In this document: positions 1-8,186 of the stretch, one piece after another
How positions within the stretch are numbered: position 1 is the stretch's first letter
Layout: each line of letters opens with the position of its first letter
From: Kyrpidia spormannii
GTDB taxonomy: Bacteria > Bacillota > Bacilli > Kyrpidiales > Kyrpidiaceae
NCBI RefSeq assembly: GCF_002804065.1
Contig: NZ_CP024955.1
Span: forward strand, 2,294,001 to 2,358,000
Reading direction: 5' to 3'
DNA length: 64,000 nt
Made by a program: the position numbers and the translations under genes
The notes under the pieces: model-generated
What the model was told of the DNA's origin: nothing
Databases searched by the model: none
Seen by the model: the letters and a program-made list of their open reading frames with translations, nothing else

Positions 1-1242
1 CCTTCGGTAACGTTCGGTTAAACTCATCAGACCTTGAGCCTGCCAGTAGGTGTTGTCCAGGGCTCGATTCATCGGCCCATGGGCCATTCGCCACGGCCCT
101 TTGCGGGCATTGGCGAATGGGTGTACCACCCACTCCGGCAACCCCAGTGCGCGCAGTTCACGGTATCGCGTCCGCACCCGTTTCCACTGTTTCCAGAGAC
201 ACATCCGCAGCCTCCGCCGGATCCATCCTTCGATTTCTTCGAATGTGCTCGGCGTTTCGGCCAGGGCAAAGTATCCGATCCAGCCGCCCAAGTACGTATT
301 CAGCCGTCGGATTCGTTCCTCCATGGCGATCGGTTGGTTCCTCGCCGTGAGGGCTCGGATCTTGGTCTTGACCCGGTCGATCGACTGCCTGGCCAGGCGA
401 ATCCGGATTTCCCCGGCTTTGCGTTTGTACATGCTGAACCCCAGAAACTTGAGTTTCCACGGTCGGTCCACCGTGCTCTTCTGCTCGTTAAGCTTGAGTT
501 TTAACCGCTCCTGCAGGAATTTCCGGATACTGGCCAGGACTCTCTCCCCCGCCCGTCTGCTTCGAACGTAGATGTTGGCATCATCCGCATACCGGACGAA
601 CCTGTGGCCCCTCTTTTCCAGTTCTTTATCCAGGTCATCCAGAAGGATATTCGCCAACAGTGGACTCAACGGCCCGCCCTGTGGCGTCCCTTCCTCCCTT
701 TCCATGACCACCCCGTTCACCATGATCCCTGCCTGGAGGTACCGGCGAATAACCTTGAGCACTCGTTTGTCCGTGACCTTCCGGGCTACCCGGGCCATAA
801 GGATGTCATGATTCACCCGGTCAAAGAACTTTTCCAGGTCCATGTCCACGCCCCATTCGTATCCTTCTTCCACATACTGCCTCGCCTTCTTGACCGCGTC
901 GTGGGCCCTTCTTCCGGGGCGGAACCCGTAGCTGGCCTCCGAAAATTCCGGGTCAAAGATCGGCGTCAGCACTTGCAGGAGGGCCTGTTGGATCAGGCGG
1001 TCCATCACGGTGGGGATCCCCAGCATCCGCTGGCCTCCCCCGGGTTTCGGGATTTCGACCCGGCGCACGGGCTGCGGTCGGTAGGTCCCCGCGAGCAGTT
1101 CTTCCCGGATGCGCGGCCACTCGGCTCGGATCTGTTCCCGGAGGTTTTCCGTGGGAATGCCGTCCACGCCGGGGGCACCCTTGTTCTGCTCCACCCGCTT
1201 CAGGGCGGCCAGCATGTTATCCCTGGCCACCACCTTCTCCAT
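1..1242 (-). CDS. ltrA: Group II intron-encoded reverse transcriptase/maturase, copy B (last codons off the left edge)
   Basis: This is an LtrA-like multifunctional protein with reverse transcriptase fingers/palm and a maturase X domain; class C proteins usually lack the endonuclease domain. The reading frame is open across 414 codons. By comparison with copy A only about five residues and the stop are missing, so the full length would be near 419 residues. The start ATG (residues MEKVVARDN) follows an AAGGTGAT ribosome binding site eight bases upstream. Visible motifs are GVDGIP, SYGFRPGR, the GTPQGGPLSPLLAN block and an uninterrupted YADD catalytic motif, followed by the DRPWKLKFLGF maturase segment. 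Because YADD is intact, this copy is the likely source of active protein for the tandem pair. One residue differs from copy A (GGQRML versus GGKRML). Confidence 0.88.
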   Translation of the reverse strand, partial: MEKVVARDNMLAALKRVEQNKGAPGVDGIPTENLREQIRAEWPRIREELLAGTYRPQPVRRVEIPKPGGGQRMLGIPTVMDRLIQQALLQVLTPIFDPEFSEASYGFRPGRRAHDAVKKARQYVEEGYEWGVDMDLEKFFDRVNHDILMARVARKVTDKRVLKVIRRYLQAGIMVNGVVMEREEGTPQGGPLSPLLANILLDDLDKELEKRGHRFVRYADDANIYVRSRRAGERVLASIRKFLQERLKLKLNEQKSTVDRPWKLKFLGFSMYKRKAGEIRIRLARQSIDRVKTKIRALTARNQPIAMEERIRRLNTYLGGWIGYFALAETPSTFEEIEGWIRRRLRMCLWKQWKRVRTRYRELRALGLPEWVVHPFANARKGPWRMAHGPMNRALDNTYWQAQGLMSLTERYRR

Positions 1243-1799
1243 CAGGCTATCACCTTGATCCCCGCGAGGTGAGGTTCCGCTTTGTGCCGGAGAAGGGCTC
1301 GGCTCTCCCACGATCCCCCGTGGCTTCACCACTTCCTCCCGTGGGCAGTCCCTGTTCAGGGTTTTCGGCTGTCTTCGTCCTTCTCGCGAACGCACCGGTC
1401 TCACCTCTGACTTGATGTTCGGGCCTTCCTCTCAGGTTCATGATCCCCGGAGTACTATGCCCTCTGCTGACTCCTGCCGGTTCAGCCGAACCTCTCGGTT
1501 CGGGTTGCCAGTTTCTCTGGCGTGTCCGGCAGGCCTCCCCGGGTAAGAACGCTGACCTTCCCCCCGCGCCCGCCTCATATACTCCACCGCTCCTTGGCAG
1601 CCTTGGATTTCGCTGTGTTGCGCCAGCTCATCCGAACGGCGCAGCCTCGTATGAGGTTCTTGTTCATCGGACCGTGGGTTTGCCTCCGGCTTCCTTCGGA
1701 TTCCGCCTCGCAGCGGACACCCTTGCCTTTGGCTAGCAGACTCGTGCTGCCTCGCCTGCAGTGGACTTTCACCACCAAGTCAACGCCCATGCCGGGCAC
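1243..1799 (-). ncRNA. 5' ribozyme domains (I-IV) of class C intron copy B
   Basis: This non-coding stretch between the intron 5' end (GTGCC at 1799) and the reverse transcriptase start is where domains I to III of the ribozyme must lie. It is identical to 7630-8186 as far as I could compare. Short open frames here on both strands are not genes: they recur identically in the other copy and lack sensible starts. I did not fold it. Confidence 0.65.
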
Positions 1800-1871
1800 A
1801 TCGAGTAGGAGGGGGCGGCTAGCCCCCGTCCTCTCACACCACCGGACATGCGGGTCCGCATCCGGCGGTTC
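1800..1871 (-). ncRNA. Domains V and VI of class C intron copy A
   Basis: Minus-strand domain V occupies about 1871-1836, with a lower stem GAACCGCC pairing with GGTGGT. Domain VI follows as a strong hairpin, GGGGGC-TAGCC-GCCCCC, and the intron ends CTACTCGAT. The reverse transcriptase stop codon (1870-1872) overlaps the first bases of domain V, a compact layout seen in class C introns. Copy B starts directly after this element. Confidence 0.75.
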
Positions 1872-2465
1872 ACCAAGCTTGACGAAGCCTTCGGTAACGT
1901 TCGGTTAAACTCATCAGACCTTGAGCCTGCCAGTAGGTGTTGTCCAGGGCTCGATTCATCGGCCCATGGGCCATTCGCCACGGCCCTTTGCGGGCATTGG
2001 CGAATGGGTGTACCACCCACTCCGGCAACCCCAGTGCGCGCAGTTCACGGTATCGCGTCCGCACCCGTTTCCACTGTTTCCAGAGACACATCCGCAGCCT
2101 CCGCCGGATCCATCCTTCGATTTCTTCGAATGTGCTCGGCGTTTCGGCCAGGGCAAAGTATCCGATCCAGCCGCCCAAGTACGTATTCAGCCGTCGGATT
2201 CGTTCCTCCATGGCGATCGGTTGGTTCCTCGCCGTGAGGGCTCGGATCTTGGTCTTGACCCGGTCGATCGACTGCCTGGCCAGGCGAATCCGGATTTCCC
2301 CGGCTTTGCGTTTGTACATGCTGAACCCCAGAAACTTGAGTTTCCACGGTCGGTCCACCGTGCTCTTCTGCTCGTTAAGCTTGAGTTTTAACCGCTCCTG
2401 CAGGAATTTCCGGATACTGGCCAGGACTCTCTCCCCCGCCCGTCTGCTTCGAACGTAGATGTTGG
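1870..2465 (-). pseudogene. ltrA: C-terminal half of the interrupted class C reverse transcriptase (copy A)
   Basis: This half resumes the copy A protein right after the YADD codons (NIYVRSRRAGERVL...) and carries the maturase/thumb segment up to the natural stop at 1870. It is nearly identical to the left part of copy B. The matching N-terminal half is at 6966-7629. The open frame continues a few codons into the inner intron (start near 2490), but that is read-through of intron sequence. The gene could be functional only if the inner intron is spliced out. Confidence 0.85.
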
Positions 2466-2539
2466 GGTGAGTAGCCCCGGGGAGTTTCACCCCGAGGCCC
2501 TCTCAGAACCGGACGTGAACCTCTCAGCTCATCCGGCTC
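2466..2539 (-). ncRNA. Domains V and VI of the inner group II intron
   Basis: Domain V is the 34-nt hairpin at 2539-2506, starting GAGCCGGATGAGC and closing with GTCCGGTTC, with the expected AGC...GTT positions. Domain VI (about 2500-2470) pairs CCTCGGGG with CCCCGGGG and contains unpaired A residues that could supply the branch point. The IS21-type insertion separates these domains from the 5' ribozyme by more than 2.6 kb. Confidence 0.8.
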
Positions 2540-2551
2540 CCGTTATCCAGC

Positions 2552-2616
2552 CTAAGGTAAAATCCCCATTTGCCAATGCACGAACAGTTTCGGTTCACGC
2601 CTGGCGATTTTCCCGA
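2552..2616 (-). pseudogene. Severed C-terminus of the inner intron reverse transcriptase
   Basis: If the IS21-type element and one copy of the CCCGA duplication are removed, the inner reverse transcriptase frame continues from HWLG into GKIARREPKLFVHWQMGILP and stops at TAG (2552-2554). The FVHW..G ending is typical of group II maturases. These roughly 19 residues were cut off when the IS inserted. Confidence 0.8.
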
Positions 2617-2728
2617 TGTTGATCGTCAAGTAGAATTGACCCCGGTTTGGCACTGAATTTTGACCCCCCTCAGAAAACGGAAGTCATTGCTTGCCATGTC
2701 GTGTCGTCACTCAGGGTTCATCGTCGTC

Positions 2729-2854
2729 GGCCGTTGTCCCAACGGGCCGAGTGTATCGGCCCTGGCCGCTCCGTCAAGGGACGCTTCGCTCGCCCAAGGG
2801 CGCCCTTGACCTCGCGGCTGCGGGCCGATGGGGGGCCCTTAGGGGACAACGGCC
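2729..2854. repeat. Long hairpin-forming region inside the IS left end
   Basis: The 12-bp arms GGCCGTTGTCCC (2729-2740) and GGGACAACGGCC (2843-2854) are perfect inverted repeats. Nested inside are ATCGGCCC/GGGCCGAT, GGCCGC/GCGGCT and GTCAAGGG/CCCTTGAC, all in correct order for one extended stem of about 126 nt. The stretch 2668-2913 has no gene I accept. IS21 elements usually have short ends, so this structured non-coding block is unexpected. Confidence 0.7.
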
Positions 2855-2913
2855 ACGTGTGCGTGTCGCACACGCACGGACAACATGGGGTACCAAGTCC
2901 GCCGGGCTGGTGA

Positions 2914-3672
2914 TTAGGCGGAGGCATCGGCCTTGAGCTTGTCCTTCATCCGGTAACTGTGACCCTGAATGTGAAAAATGTGACTGTGATGCACCAGACG
3001 ATCAATGATGGCGGCAGAAGCAATTGTATCGCCAAACACCTTGTCCCACTCGTCAAAAGGCATGTTGGTCGTCAGGATGATTGATCCCGTCTCATAGCGC
3101 TTGCTGACGAGCTGGAAAAAGAGGTTCGCCCGTTGCTTGTCCATGGGCATGTAGCCCAACTCGTCGATGATCAGCAGGTGGTAGCGGCTCAGCGACGCCA
3201 GCTTTTGGGGCGTGGAACGATCCGCTAAACTGGCATACAAGAGATCCGCCAGTTCAGAGGCGGTGAAAAACGCGACCCGGAGTCTGGCCGTGCACGCTTT
3301 GACCCCAAGGGCAATCGCTAAGTGCGTTTTTCCAACCCCTGGAGGACCTAGGAAAATAACGTTTTCTTTTCGGTGGATAAAGCCGAGTTCTCCCAATTCC
3401 CGAATCTCCGCGGCATGGAGCGAAGGTTGAAACGAGAAATCGAACTCCTCCAATGTACAGATCCGCGGGAATCGCGCCAGATGAATCTTCGTGGCAATGG
3501 ACCGGTTGGTCTTCTGCAACACTTCCGCTTCCACGAGCCGCGTGAGAAAAGCTTGGTAAGTCAGCTTCATTTTCACCGCGTTCTCAATTTCCCGTTCCAC
3601 CACCTCCCGCATATACGGCAGTTGGAGCGTTTTGAGATGTTGTTTCAGGGTCTCCATCGCATCTTCGGTCAC
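2914..3672 (-). CDS. istB: IS21-family helper ATPase IstB
   Basis: This AAA+ ATPase assists the IstA transposase in selecting target DNA. The 252-residue length is normal for IstB. Walker A is GPPGVGKTH at residues 109-117 and Walker B is LLIIDE at 166-171. The N-terminal 80 residues form the usual helical IstA-contacting region. The gene starts 15 bp after the istA stop, in the same transcript. No frameshift or missing motif is visible. The downstream non-coding part of the element holds the long hairpin. Confidence 0.95.
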   Translation of the reverse strand: MTEDAMETLKQHLKTLQLPYMREVVEREIENAVKMKLTYQAFLTRLVEAEVLQKTNRSIATKIHLARFPRICTLEEFDFSFQPSLHAAEIRELGELGFIHRKENVIFLGPPGVGKTHLAIALGVKACTARLRVAFFTASELADLLYASLADRSTPQKLASLSRYHLLIIDELGYMPMDKQRANLFFQLVSKRYETGSIILTTNMPFDEWDKVFGDTIASAAIIDRLVHHSHIFHIQGHSYRMKDKLKADASA

Positions 3673-3687
3673 GGGAACTCCCCCTTG

Positions 3688-5163
3688 TTAATGCAACAGT
3701 TGACTGTAGTAGGACAACGGGCGAATGGTGTCGGCGCGCCGAGATAACGCCTGGACCTCGACGTTTCTCGAAGAGGCGGCCGGTTTTGTCGGGTAGTTGG
3801 CCAGCAGTTTCAACACGACCTTCTCGTCCGTGGCTCCGTAAGCCAAGGCCTCCTTCAGGGCCATTTCAATAGACTCGTCGCTATAGGTGCTGCGCATGTC
3901 CAGGATGCGGGCGGCATGGTACCGAGCGTTGTGGGCATACCGACGGGTGAGCCCTTGGTAGAATGCCGCACCGCTGGGAAACACCTCGCAGAATCGCTGA
4001 CGAACCGAGACACGCTCCCGGTGAGGCGCCTGGTGTTCGGGCAGCGTGTGGATCGAGCCGGTGTCTCTCGATTTGACGTGCCGACACAAGAAGGTGCCGT
4101 CTGGGCCGTACATCTCGACATATGCCCCCCTGGGTTGCGTCACCCACACCTCCCGGCCGAGGTAGGAGGGCGGGACCGAGTATTCCACGTGATCGACGGA
4201 GATGTATCCGTCTCTGCTGACGCGGCGCAAGACGCGCACACTGTCGACATACCTGCGCTCGGGGAGGGGCCGTAAAGCCGCCCGGTCCGCCTCAAACCGC
4301 TCCAACGGGGTTTGTCCCAACCGGCGGTGCACCCGCTGATTCTCCGATTCGTCAAAGGACTTCCCTTGGGTAATGAGGTCCTCAAAGTCTTTGAACTCCG
4401 TCCCTTTGAGGAAATGCTGTTCCAGCATATAGAAGGCCCGTTCCACTTTCCCCTTCGTTTGGGCGCGGTACGGGGCGCATGCATACGGGTCCATCCGGTA
4501 CAGTCCCATGACCTTGAGAAATTCCGGGTGGTACCGTACAGCTCCATCCGGCCGATGATCCACGACCATTTGACCGGCATTGTCGATCAGCACCCTCTCA
4601 GGCACACCGCCAAAGTGGCGAATCCCGCACTCCAGAGCTTCCAGGACCGTCTCCAGCGTTTGATTCAGCGCAAAGTGCGTGTATCGCATTCGACTATAAC
4701 TGAGAATGTAACGGTACGCGTATACCTTGACCTCCTTGCCTCCTATCTTTACTGAGTACTCCGACCAGTCGAACTGGGCTTGTTCACCTGGAGCCGTCTC
4801 CATCCGCTGAACCCGCACTTCGGTGTGCGGCTGTTCTTTCTTCAGCCGCTGCAGACACCGGTGAACCGCAGAAAGTGAACCTTGGTACCCCATCTTCTGC
4901 AACTCCGCATAGATTCGTGTTCCGATCAATTGTTTTTCCACGTACATCTGTCGAATGTGCTCCAGGAATGGGTCTGTTGCCCGAGCCGACGGCTTCTTTC
5001 GCACATACTTGGGTGGATCGTCTCCCCGCAAGGCACGACGCACAGTGTTGCGCGAAATTCCCAGTTGCCGCGCAATCGCCTTAATACTGACACCGCGGGC
5101 ATGGAGTGCTCGAATCGCAGTCCAATCCTCGATAGAGATCAACCCTTTCTCCCCCGCTCCCAC
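3688..5163 (-). CDS. istA: IS21-family transposase IstA
   Basis: This DDE transposase cuts and joins the IS ends. It has 491 residues, normal for the family. An N-terminal helix-turn-helix (about residues 20-45, with ARQLGISRNTVRRAL) would bind the terminal repeats. The catalytic triad is visible as D132 (FDWSEY), D194 (LIDNAGQM) and E241 (GKVERAF). The start lies about 85 bp inside the right end of the element, leaving room for the two terminal repeats and a promoter. istB follows directly. The triad is intact, so an active enzyme is plausible. Confidence 0.95.
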   Translation of the reverse strand: MGAGEKGLISIEDWTAIRALHARGVSIKAIARQLGISRNTVRRALRGDDPPKYVRKKPSARATDPFLEHIRQMYVEKQLIGTRIYAELQKMGYQGSLSAVHRCLQRLKKEQPHTEVRVQRMETAPGEQAQFDWSEYSVKIGGKEVKVYAYRYILSYSRMRYTHFALNQTLETVLEALECGIRHFGGVPERVLIDNAGQMVVDHRPDGAVRYHPEFLKVMGLYRMDPYACAPYRAQTKGKVERAFYMLEQHFLKGTEFKDFEDLITQGKSFDESENQRVHRRLGQTPLERFEADRAALRPLPERRYVDSVRVLRRVSRDGYISVDHVEYSVPPSYLGREVWVTQPRGAYVEMYGPDGTFLCRHVKSRDTGSIHTLPEHQAPHRERVSVRQRFCEVFPSGAAFYQGLTRRYAHNARYHAARILDMRSTYSDESIEMALKEALAYGATDEKVVLKLLANYPTKPAASSRNVEVQALSRRADTIRPLSYYSQLLH

Positions 5164-5242
5164 TCAGATTAGTAGGAGCGTACCAGTCTATCTGGTGGGG
5201 GTCAATTTTCACTGACGATCTGGGGTCCATTTTCAGTGTATA

Positions 5243-6427
5243 TCAACACCCGAGCCAGTGTGTCGCCCGCCGCTGGTGGCTAGCAAACTTCTTGTATTTG
5301 CGTCGTACCCAGCGAACCAAAGCTCGGTTCATGTGCCGGAGCACAGAGTACAGTTCCGATTTGTAGAAGCGCCCATAGTATTGGATCCAGCCCCTAATGA
5401 CGGGATTGAACATCCTGGACAGATCCTCAAGGGTCTTGTCCGGCTTCAGATGCATGCGCCAATCGTGAATCGTCTGCCGCATGGCCTTCTTCGCCTTGTT
5501 GCTTACCGCTGGGGTGAAGTTGATGAAATGCTTGCCATATCTGTTCTTGGACCTTCGCGGTCGAAACGTGTAGCCCAGGAAATCAAATTTCGTTTCCGGG
5601 TGCTCCCTACGTCGATCGTCATCTTTGCAATAGACGATACGCGTTTTGGTCGGATGGAGTTCAAGCCCGCATTCTTTGAACCGCTTTTCCAAGCTGGCTC
5701 GTAGCTTCTGCGCACCTTCCAGGCTATTACAGTGTGCTACCGCGTCATCAGCATACCGGGCAAACGGTTTGTCCGGATGGTTCTTGTCCATCCATTTGTC
5801 AAACGCGTAATGAAGAAACAGATTAGCCAGCACCGGGCTGATTACACCGCCTTGCGGCGTACCCTTCGTTCGCTCCACCACGGTCCCATCCGACAACTGA
5901 AACGGTGCCTTCAGCCATCTTTCAATGTACAGAATCACCCATGGGTTATCCGTGTGTTTACGAACAGCCTTCATCAGCAGCTCGTGGTCGATGTTGTCAA
6001 ACAGCCCCTTGATGTCAAACTCCAGTACCCAGTCGTATCGCCAACATCTTTGCCGGGTGACCGCAAGCGCGTCCGCTGCCGACTTCCCTGGCCGGTAGCC
6101 ATAAGAGTCCTCATGGAAGTATGGCTCCACTTTGGGCTCGAAGTACATCTTCACGACCATTTGTGCGACGCGGTCCGCCACCGTGGGTACTCCAAGAATC
6201 CTTGTTCCTCCGTTTTTCTTGGGTATTTCCACTGCCTTGACTGGTGGAGGAAAATAGCTGCCGGAGGACATCCGGTTCCAAATCTTGTAGAGGTTGTTTT
6301 TCAAATTGGCCTCAAACTGCCCTAGGCTTTCCTCGTCTACCCCAGCCGCTCCCCGGTTCGCCTTGACTCGTCGGAACGCCTCAAGCACCACATGTTTAGA
6401 GATTTTGTACGGCTTTGTTTTGTCCAT
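5243..6427 (-). CDS. ltrA: Inner group II intron reverse transcriptase/maturase, truncated by the IS
   Basis: This is an LtrA-like protein of 394 residues from the ATG at 6427, chosen because GGGAGGAG lies six bases upstream. Longer in-frame starts have no such site. Motifs include GVPTVADR, SYGYRPGKSA, FDIKGLFDNIDH (about 137-148), GTPQGGVISP (about 189-198) and YADD (225-228), then a GIIM-type maturase segment ending in RGWIQYYGRF. The stop TGA is supplied by the TGTTGA end of the IS21-type element, removing about 19 native residues found at 2552-2616. All reverse transcriptase motifs remain; effects on maturase activity are unknown. The sequence differs strongly from the class C protein around it. 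Confidence 0.88.
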   Translation of the reverse strand: MDKTKPYKISKHVVLEAFRRVKANRGAAGVDEESLGQFEANLKNNLYKIWNRMSSGSYFPPPVKAVEIPKKNGGTRILGVPTVADRVAQMVVKMYFEPKVEPYFHEDSYGYRPGKSAADALAVTRQRCWRYDWVLEFDIKGLFDNIDHELLMKAVRKHTDNPWVILYIERWLKAPFQLSDGTVVERTKGTPQGGVISPVLANLFLHYAFDKWMDKNHPDKPFARYADDAVAHCNSLEGAQKLRASLEKRFKECGLELHPTKTRIVYCKDDDRRREHPETKFDFLGYTFRPRRSKNRYGKHFINFTPAVSNKAKKAMRQTIHDWRMHLKPDKTLEDLSRMFNPVIRGWIQYYGRFYKSELYSVLRHMNRALVRWVRRKYKKFASHQRRATHWLGC

Positions 6428-6965
6428 TGGCTCCTCCCTTGCGGTTGACCTCTGCACAAAACTGGATAACACAACCCCTTCACTCCACTTCCATTACAAA
6501 GCTTCCTCGCTACTACGGGTTGTTCCGCCCCTGCACCTCGCATCGGTACTTTCGTCCTTGCGGGTCCTCCGCTTGGAGTTTTCCCTTCGCATCGAAGTGC
6601 AGGTTCCCACGTTCCGAATCGAAGCCTGTGCCGCGTTCACGCCGCCTTCATGCCGGTCACCGCCTGGACAGTAAGCAGGTTTCCTCCAGACTGATCCCGG
6701 GCTAACGACTACCTCCCGGTTTTGATGACGTCCCTACGCTTTCGACACGTTATCAGCGGTTCACTGGTGTTCGTCTCCATCGGCACGCACCTGACGAGGT
6801 CTGGCCCTCGCCTTTTCCGTAACGCTCACTACCATGGCTTTTGTCCACAGCAGCTTACGGTGGTTTGAAGCCTCCACCTGCATGGCGACTTCGAGGGGCC
6901 TGCCCTCATCTTCGATTCGGCATGGCCTTCGAGCCATCACCTAGCTCGTCGCCTTCGTGGCGCAC
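6428..6965 (-). ncRNA. 5' ribozyme domains of the inner group II intron
   Basis: This non-coding stretch runs from the GTGCG 5' end at 6965 to the reverse transcriptase start. It must hold domains I to III and part of IV. I accept no gene here: the plus-strand frames are shadows. It has not been folded, so exon-binding sites are not assigned. Confidence 0.6.
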
Positions 6966-7629
6966 CATCATCCGCATACCGGACGAACCTGTGGCCCCTC
7001 TTTTCCAGTTCTTTATCCAGGTCATCCAGAAGGATATTCGCCAACAGTGGACTCAACGGCCCGCCCTGTGGCGTCCCTTCCTCCCTTTCCATGACCACCC
7101 CGTTCACCATGATCCCTGCCTGGAGGTACCGGCGAATAACCTTGAGCACTCGTTTGTCCGTGACCTTCCGGGCTACCCGGGCCATAAGGATGTCATGATT
7201 CACCCGGTCAAAGAACTTTTCCAGGTCCATGTCCACGCCCCATTCGTATCCTTCTTCCACATACTGCCTCGCCTTCTTGACCGCGTCGTGGGCCCTTCTT
7301 CCGGGGCGGAACCCGTAGCTGGCCTCCGAAAATTCCGGGTCAAAGATCGGCGTCAGCACTTGCAGGAGGGCCTGTTGGATCAGGCGGTCCATCACGGTGG
7401 GGATCCCCAGCATCCGCTTGCCTCCCCCGGGTTTCGGGATTTCGACCCGGCGCACGGGCTGCGGTCGGTAGGTCCCCGCGAGCAGTTCTTCCCGGATGCG
7501 CGGCCACTCGGCTCGGATCTGTTCCCGGAGGTTTTCCGTGGGAATGCCGTCCACGCCGGGGGCACCCTTGTTCTGCTCCACCCGCTTCAGGGCGGCCAGC
7601 ATGTTATCCCTGGCCACCACCTTCTCCAT
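6966..7629 (-). pseudogene. ltrA: N-terminal half of the interrupted class C reverse transcriptase (copy A)
   Basis: This runs from MEKVVARDN (ATG at 7629, AAGGTGAT upstream) through the reverse transcriptase palm to RYADD, where the inner intron begins. In-frame translation continues briefly into intron sequence (GAPRRRRAR) and stops at 6937. An upstream in-frame ATG at 7791 gives a longer reading but has no better ribosome binding site. The remaining half is at 1870-2465. Joining the two halves restores a 420-codon frame identical in layout to copy B. Confidence 0.85.
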
Positions 7630-8186
7630 CAGGCTATCACCTTGATCCCCGCGAGGTGAGGTTCCGCTTTGTGCCGGAGAAGGGCTCGGCTCTCCCACGA
7701 TCCCCCGTGGCTTCACCACTTCCTCCCGTGGGCAGTCCCTGTTCAGGGTTTTCGGCTGTCTTCGTCCTTCTCGCGAACGCACCGGTCTCACCTCTGACTT
7801 GATGTTCGGGCCTTCCTCTCAGGTTCATGATCCCCGGAGTACTATGCCCTCTGCTGACTCCTGCCGGTTCAGCCGAACCTCTCGGTTCGGGTTGCCAGTT
7901 TCTCTGGCGTGTCCGGCAGGCCTCCCCGGGTAAGAACGCTGACCTTCCCCCCGCGCCCGCCTCATATACTCCACCGCTCCTTGGCAGCCTTGGATTTCGC
8001 TGTGTTGCGCCAGCTCATCCGAACGGCGCAGCCTCGTATGAGGTTCTTGTTCATCGGACCGTGGGTTTGCCTCCGGCTTCCTTCGGATTCCGCCTCGCAG
8101 CGGACACCCTTGCCTTTGGCTAGCAGACTCGTGCTGCCTCGCCTGCAGTGGACTTTCACCACCAAGTCAACGCCCATGCCGGGCAC
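7630..8186 (-). ncRNA. 5' ribozyme domains of class C intron copy A
   Basis: This non-coding 5' part of the intron begins GTGCCC at 8186, directly after the TGTGTGT tail of the rRNA terminator. It is the same sequence as 1243-1799. No gene is supported here. Confidence 0.65.

Larger units (their letters stand above)
1..1799 (-). mobile_element. Class C group II intron, copy B (3' end outside window)
   Basis: The intron begins at 1799 on the minus strand with GTGCC and runs off the left edge of the window. It matches the split copy A almost base for base: 1243-1799 equals 7630-8186 and 1-578 equals 1888-2465. The only difference I noticed is at 1031, G here and T in copy A. Its 5' end abuts the last base of copy A with no exon between. 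Class C is assigned from the domain V sequence seen in copy A and from the location behind a terminator. Domains V and VI of this copy lie outside the window. Confidence 0.85.
2617..5248 (-). mobile_element. IS21-family insertion sequence with istA and istB
   Basis: The ends are TGTTGAT at 2617 and its complement ATCAACA ending at 5248. They are flanked by direct repeats CCCGA (2612-2616 and 5249-5253), a 5-bp target duplication in the range usual for IS21. Each end carries two internal repeats of a (T)TGACCCC motif: left at 2634-2642 and 2656-2667, right near 5193-5206 and 5222-5236. Internal terminal repeats are typical of this family. Both transposition genes are intact, so the element looks complete and possibly active. 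Confidence 0.92.
2466..6965 (-). mobile_element. Inner group II intron nested in the class C intron, itself carrying an IS21-type element
   Basis: Comparison with the uninterrupted copy B fixes the insertion exactly: 2465 joins to 6966. The inner element starts GTGCG at 6965, the group II 5' consensus, and ends with a recognisable domain V and domain VI at 2539-2466. It encodes a reverse transcriptase clearly different from the class C protein. Without the IS (2632 bp plus the 5-bp duplication) the intron would be about 1863 bp. The apparent 3' end is CC, whereas group II introns normally end in A-pyrimidine, so the exact 3' junction is uncertain by one base. Confidence 0.85.
1800..8186 (-). 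mobile_element. Class C group II intron, copy A, interrupted by a second group II intron
   Basis: The 5' end is GTGCC at 8186, immediately behind the rRNA terminator hairpin (8194-8223). The 3' end is CTACTCGAT at 1800. Domain V (about 1836-1871) reads GAACCGCCGG...CCGGTGGTG on the minus strand, a class C signature, and a GC-rich domain VI hairpin follows. Removing the 4500-bp insertion at 2466-6965 leaves an intron of 1887 bp with a 420-codon open frame (664 + 596 bases). Class C introns are known to insert after intrinsic terminators, and this site fits. Confidence 0.88.

Noticed and set aside
1440-1908. Plus-strand open frames repeated at 7827-8319
   Set aside because: They are antisense to the intron 5' ribozyme region and repeat only because the intron repeats.
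2613-2930. Possible CRISPR or integron attachment-like repeat in the IS left end
   Set aside because: There is a single nested hairpin, no repeated spacers and no integrase; IS21 internal structure explains it better.
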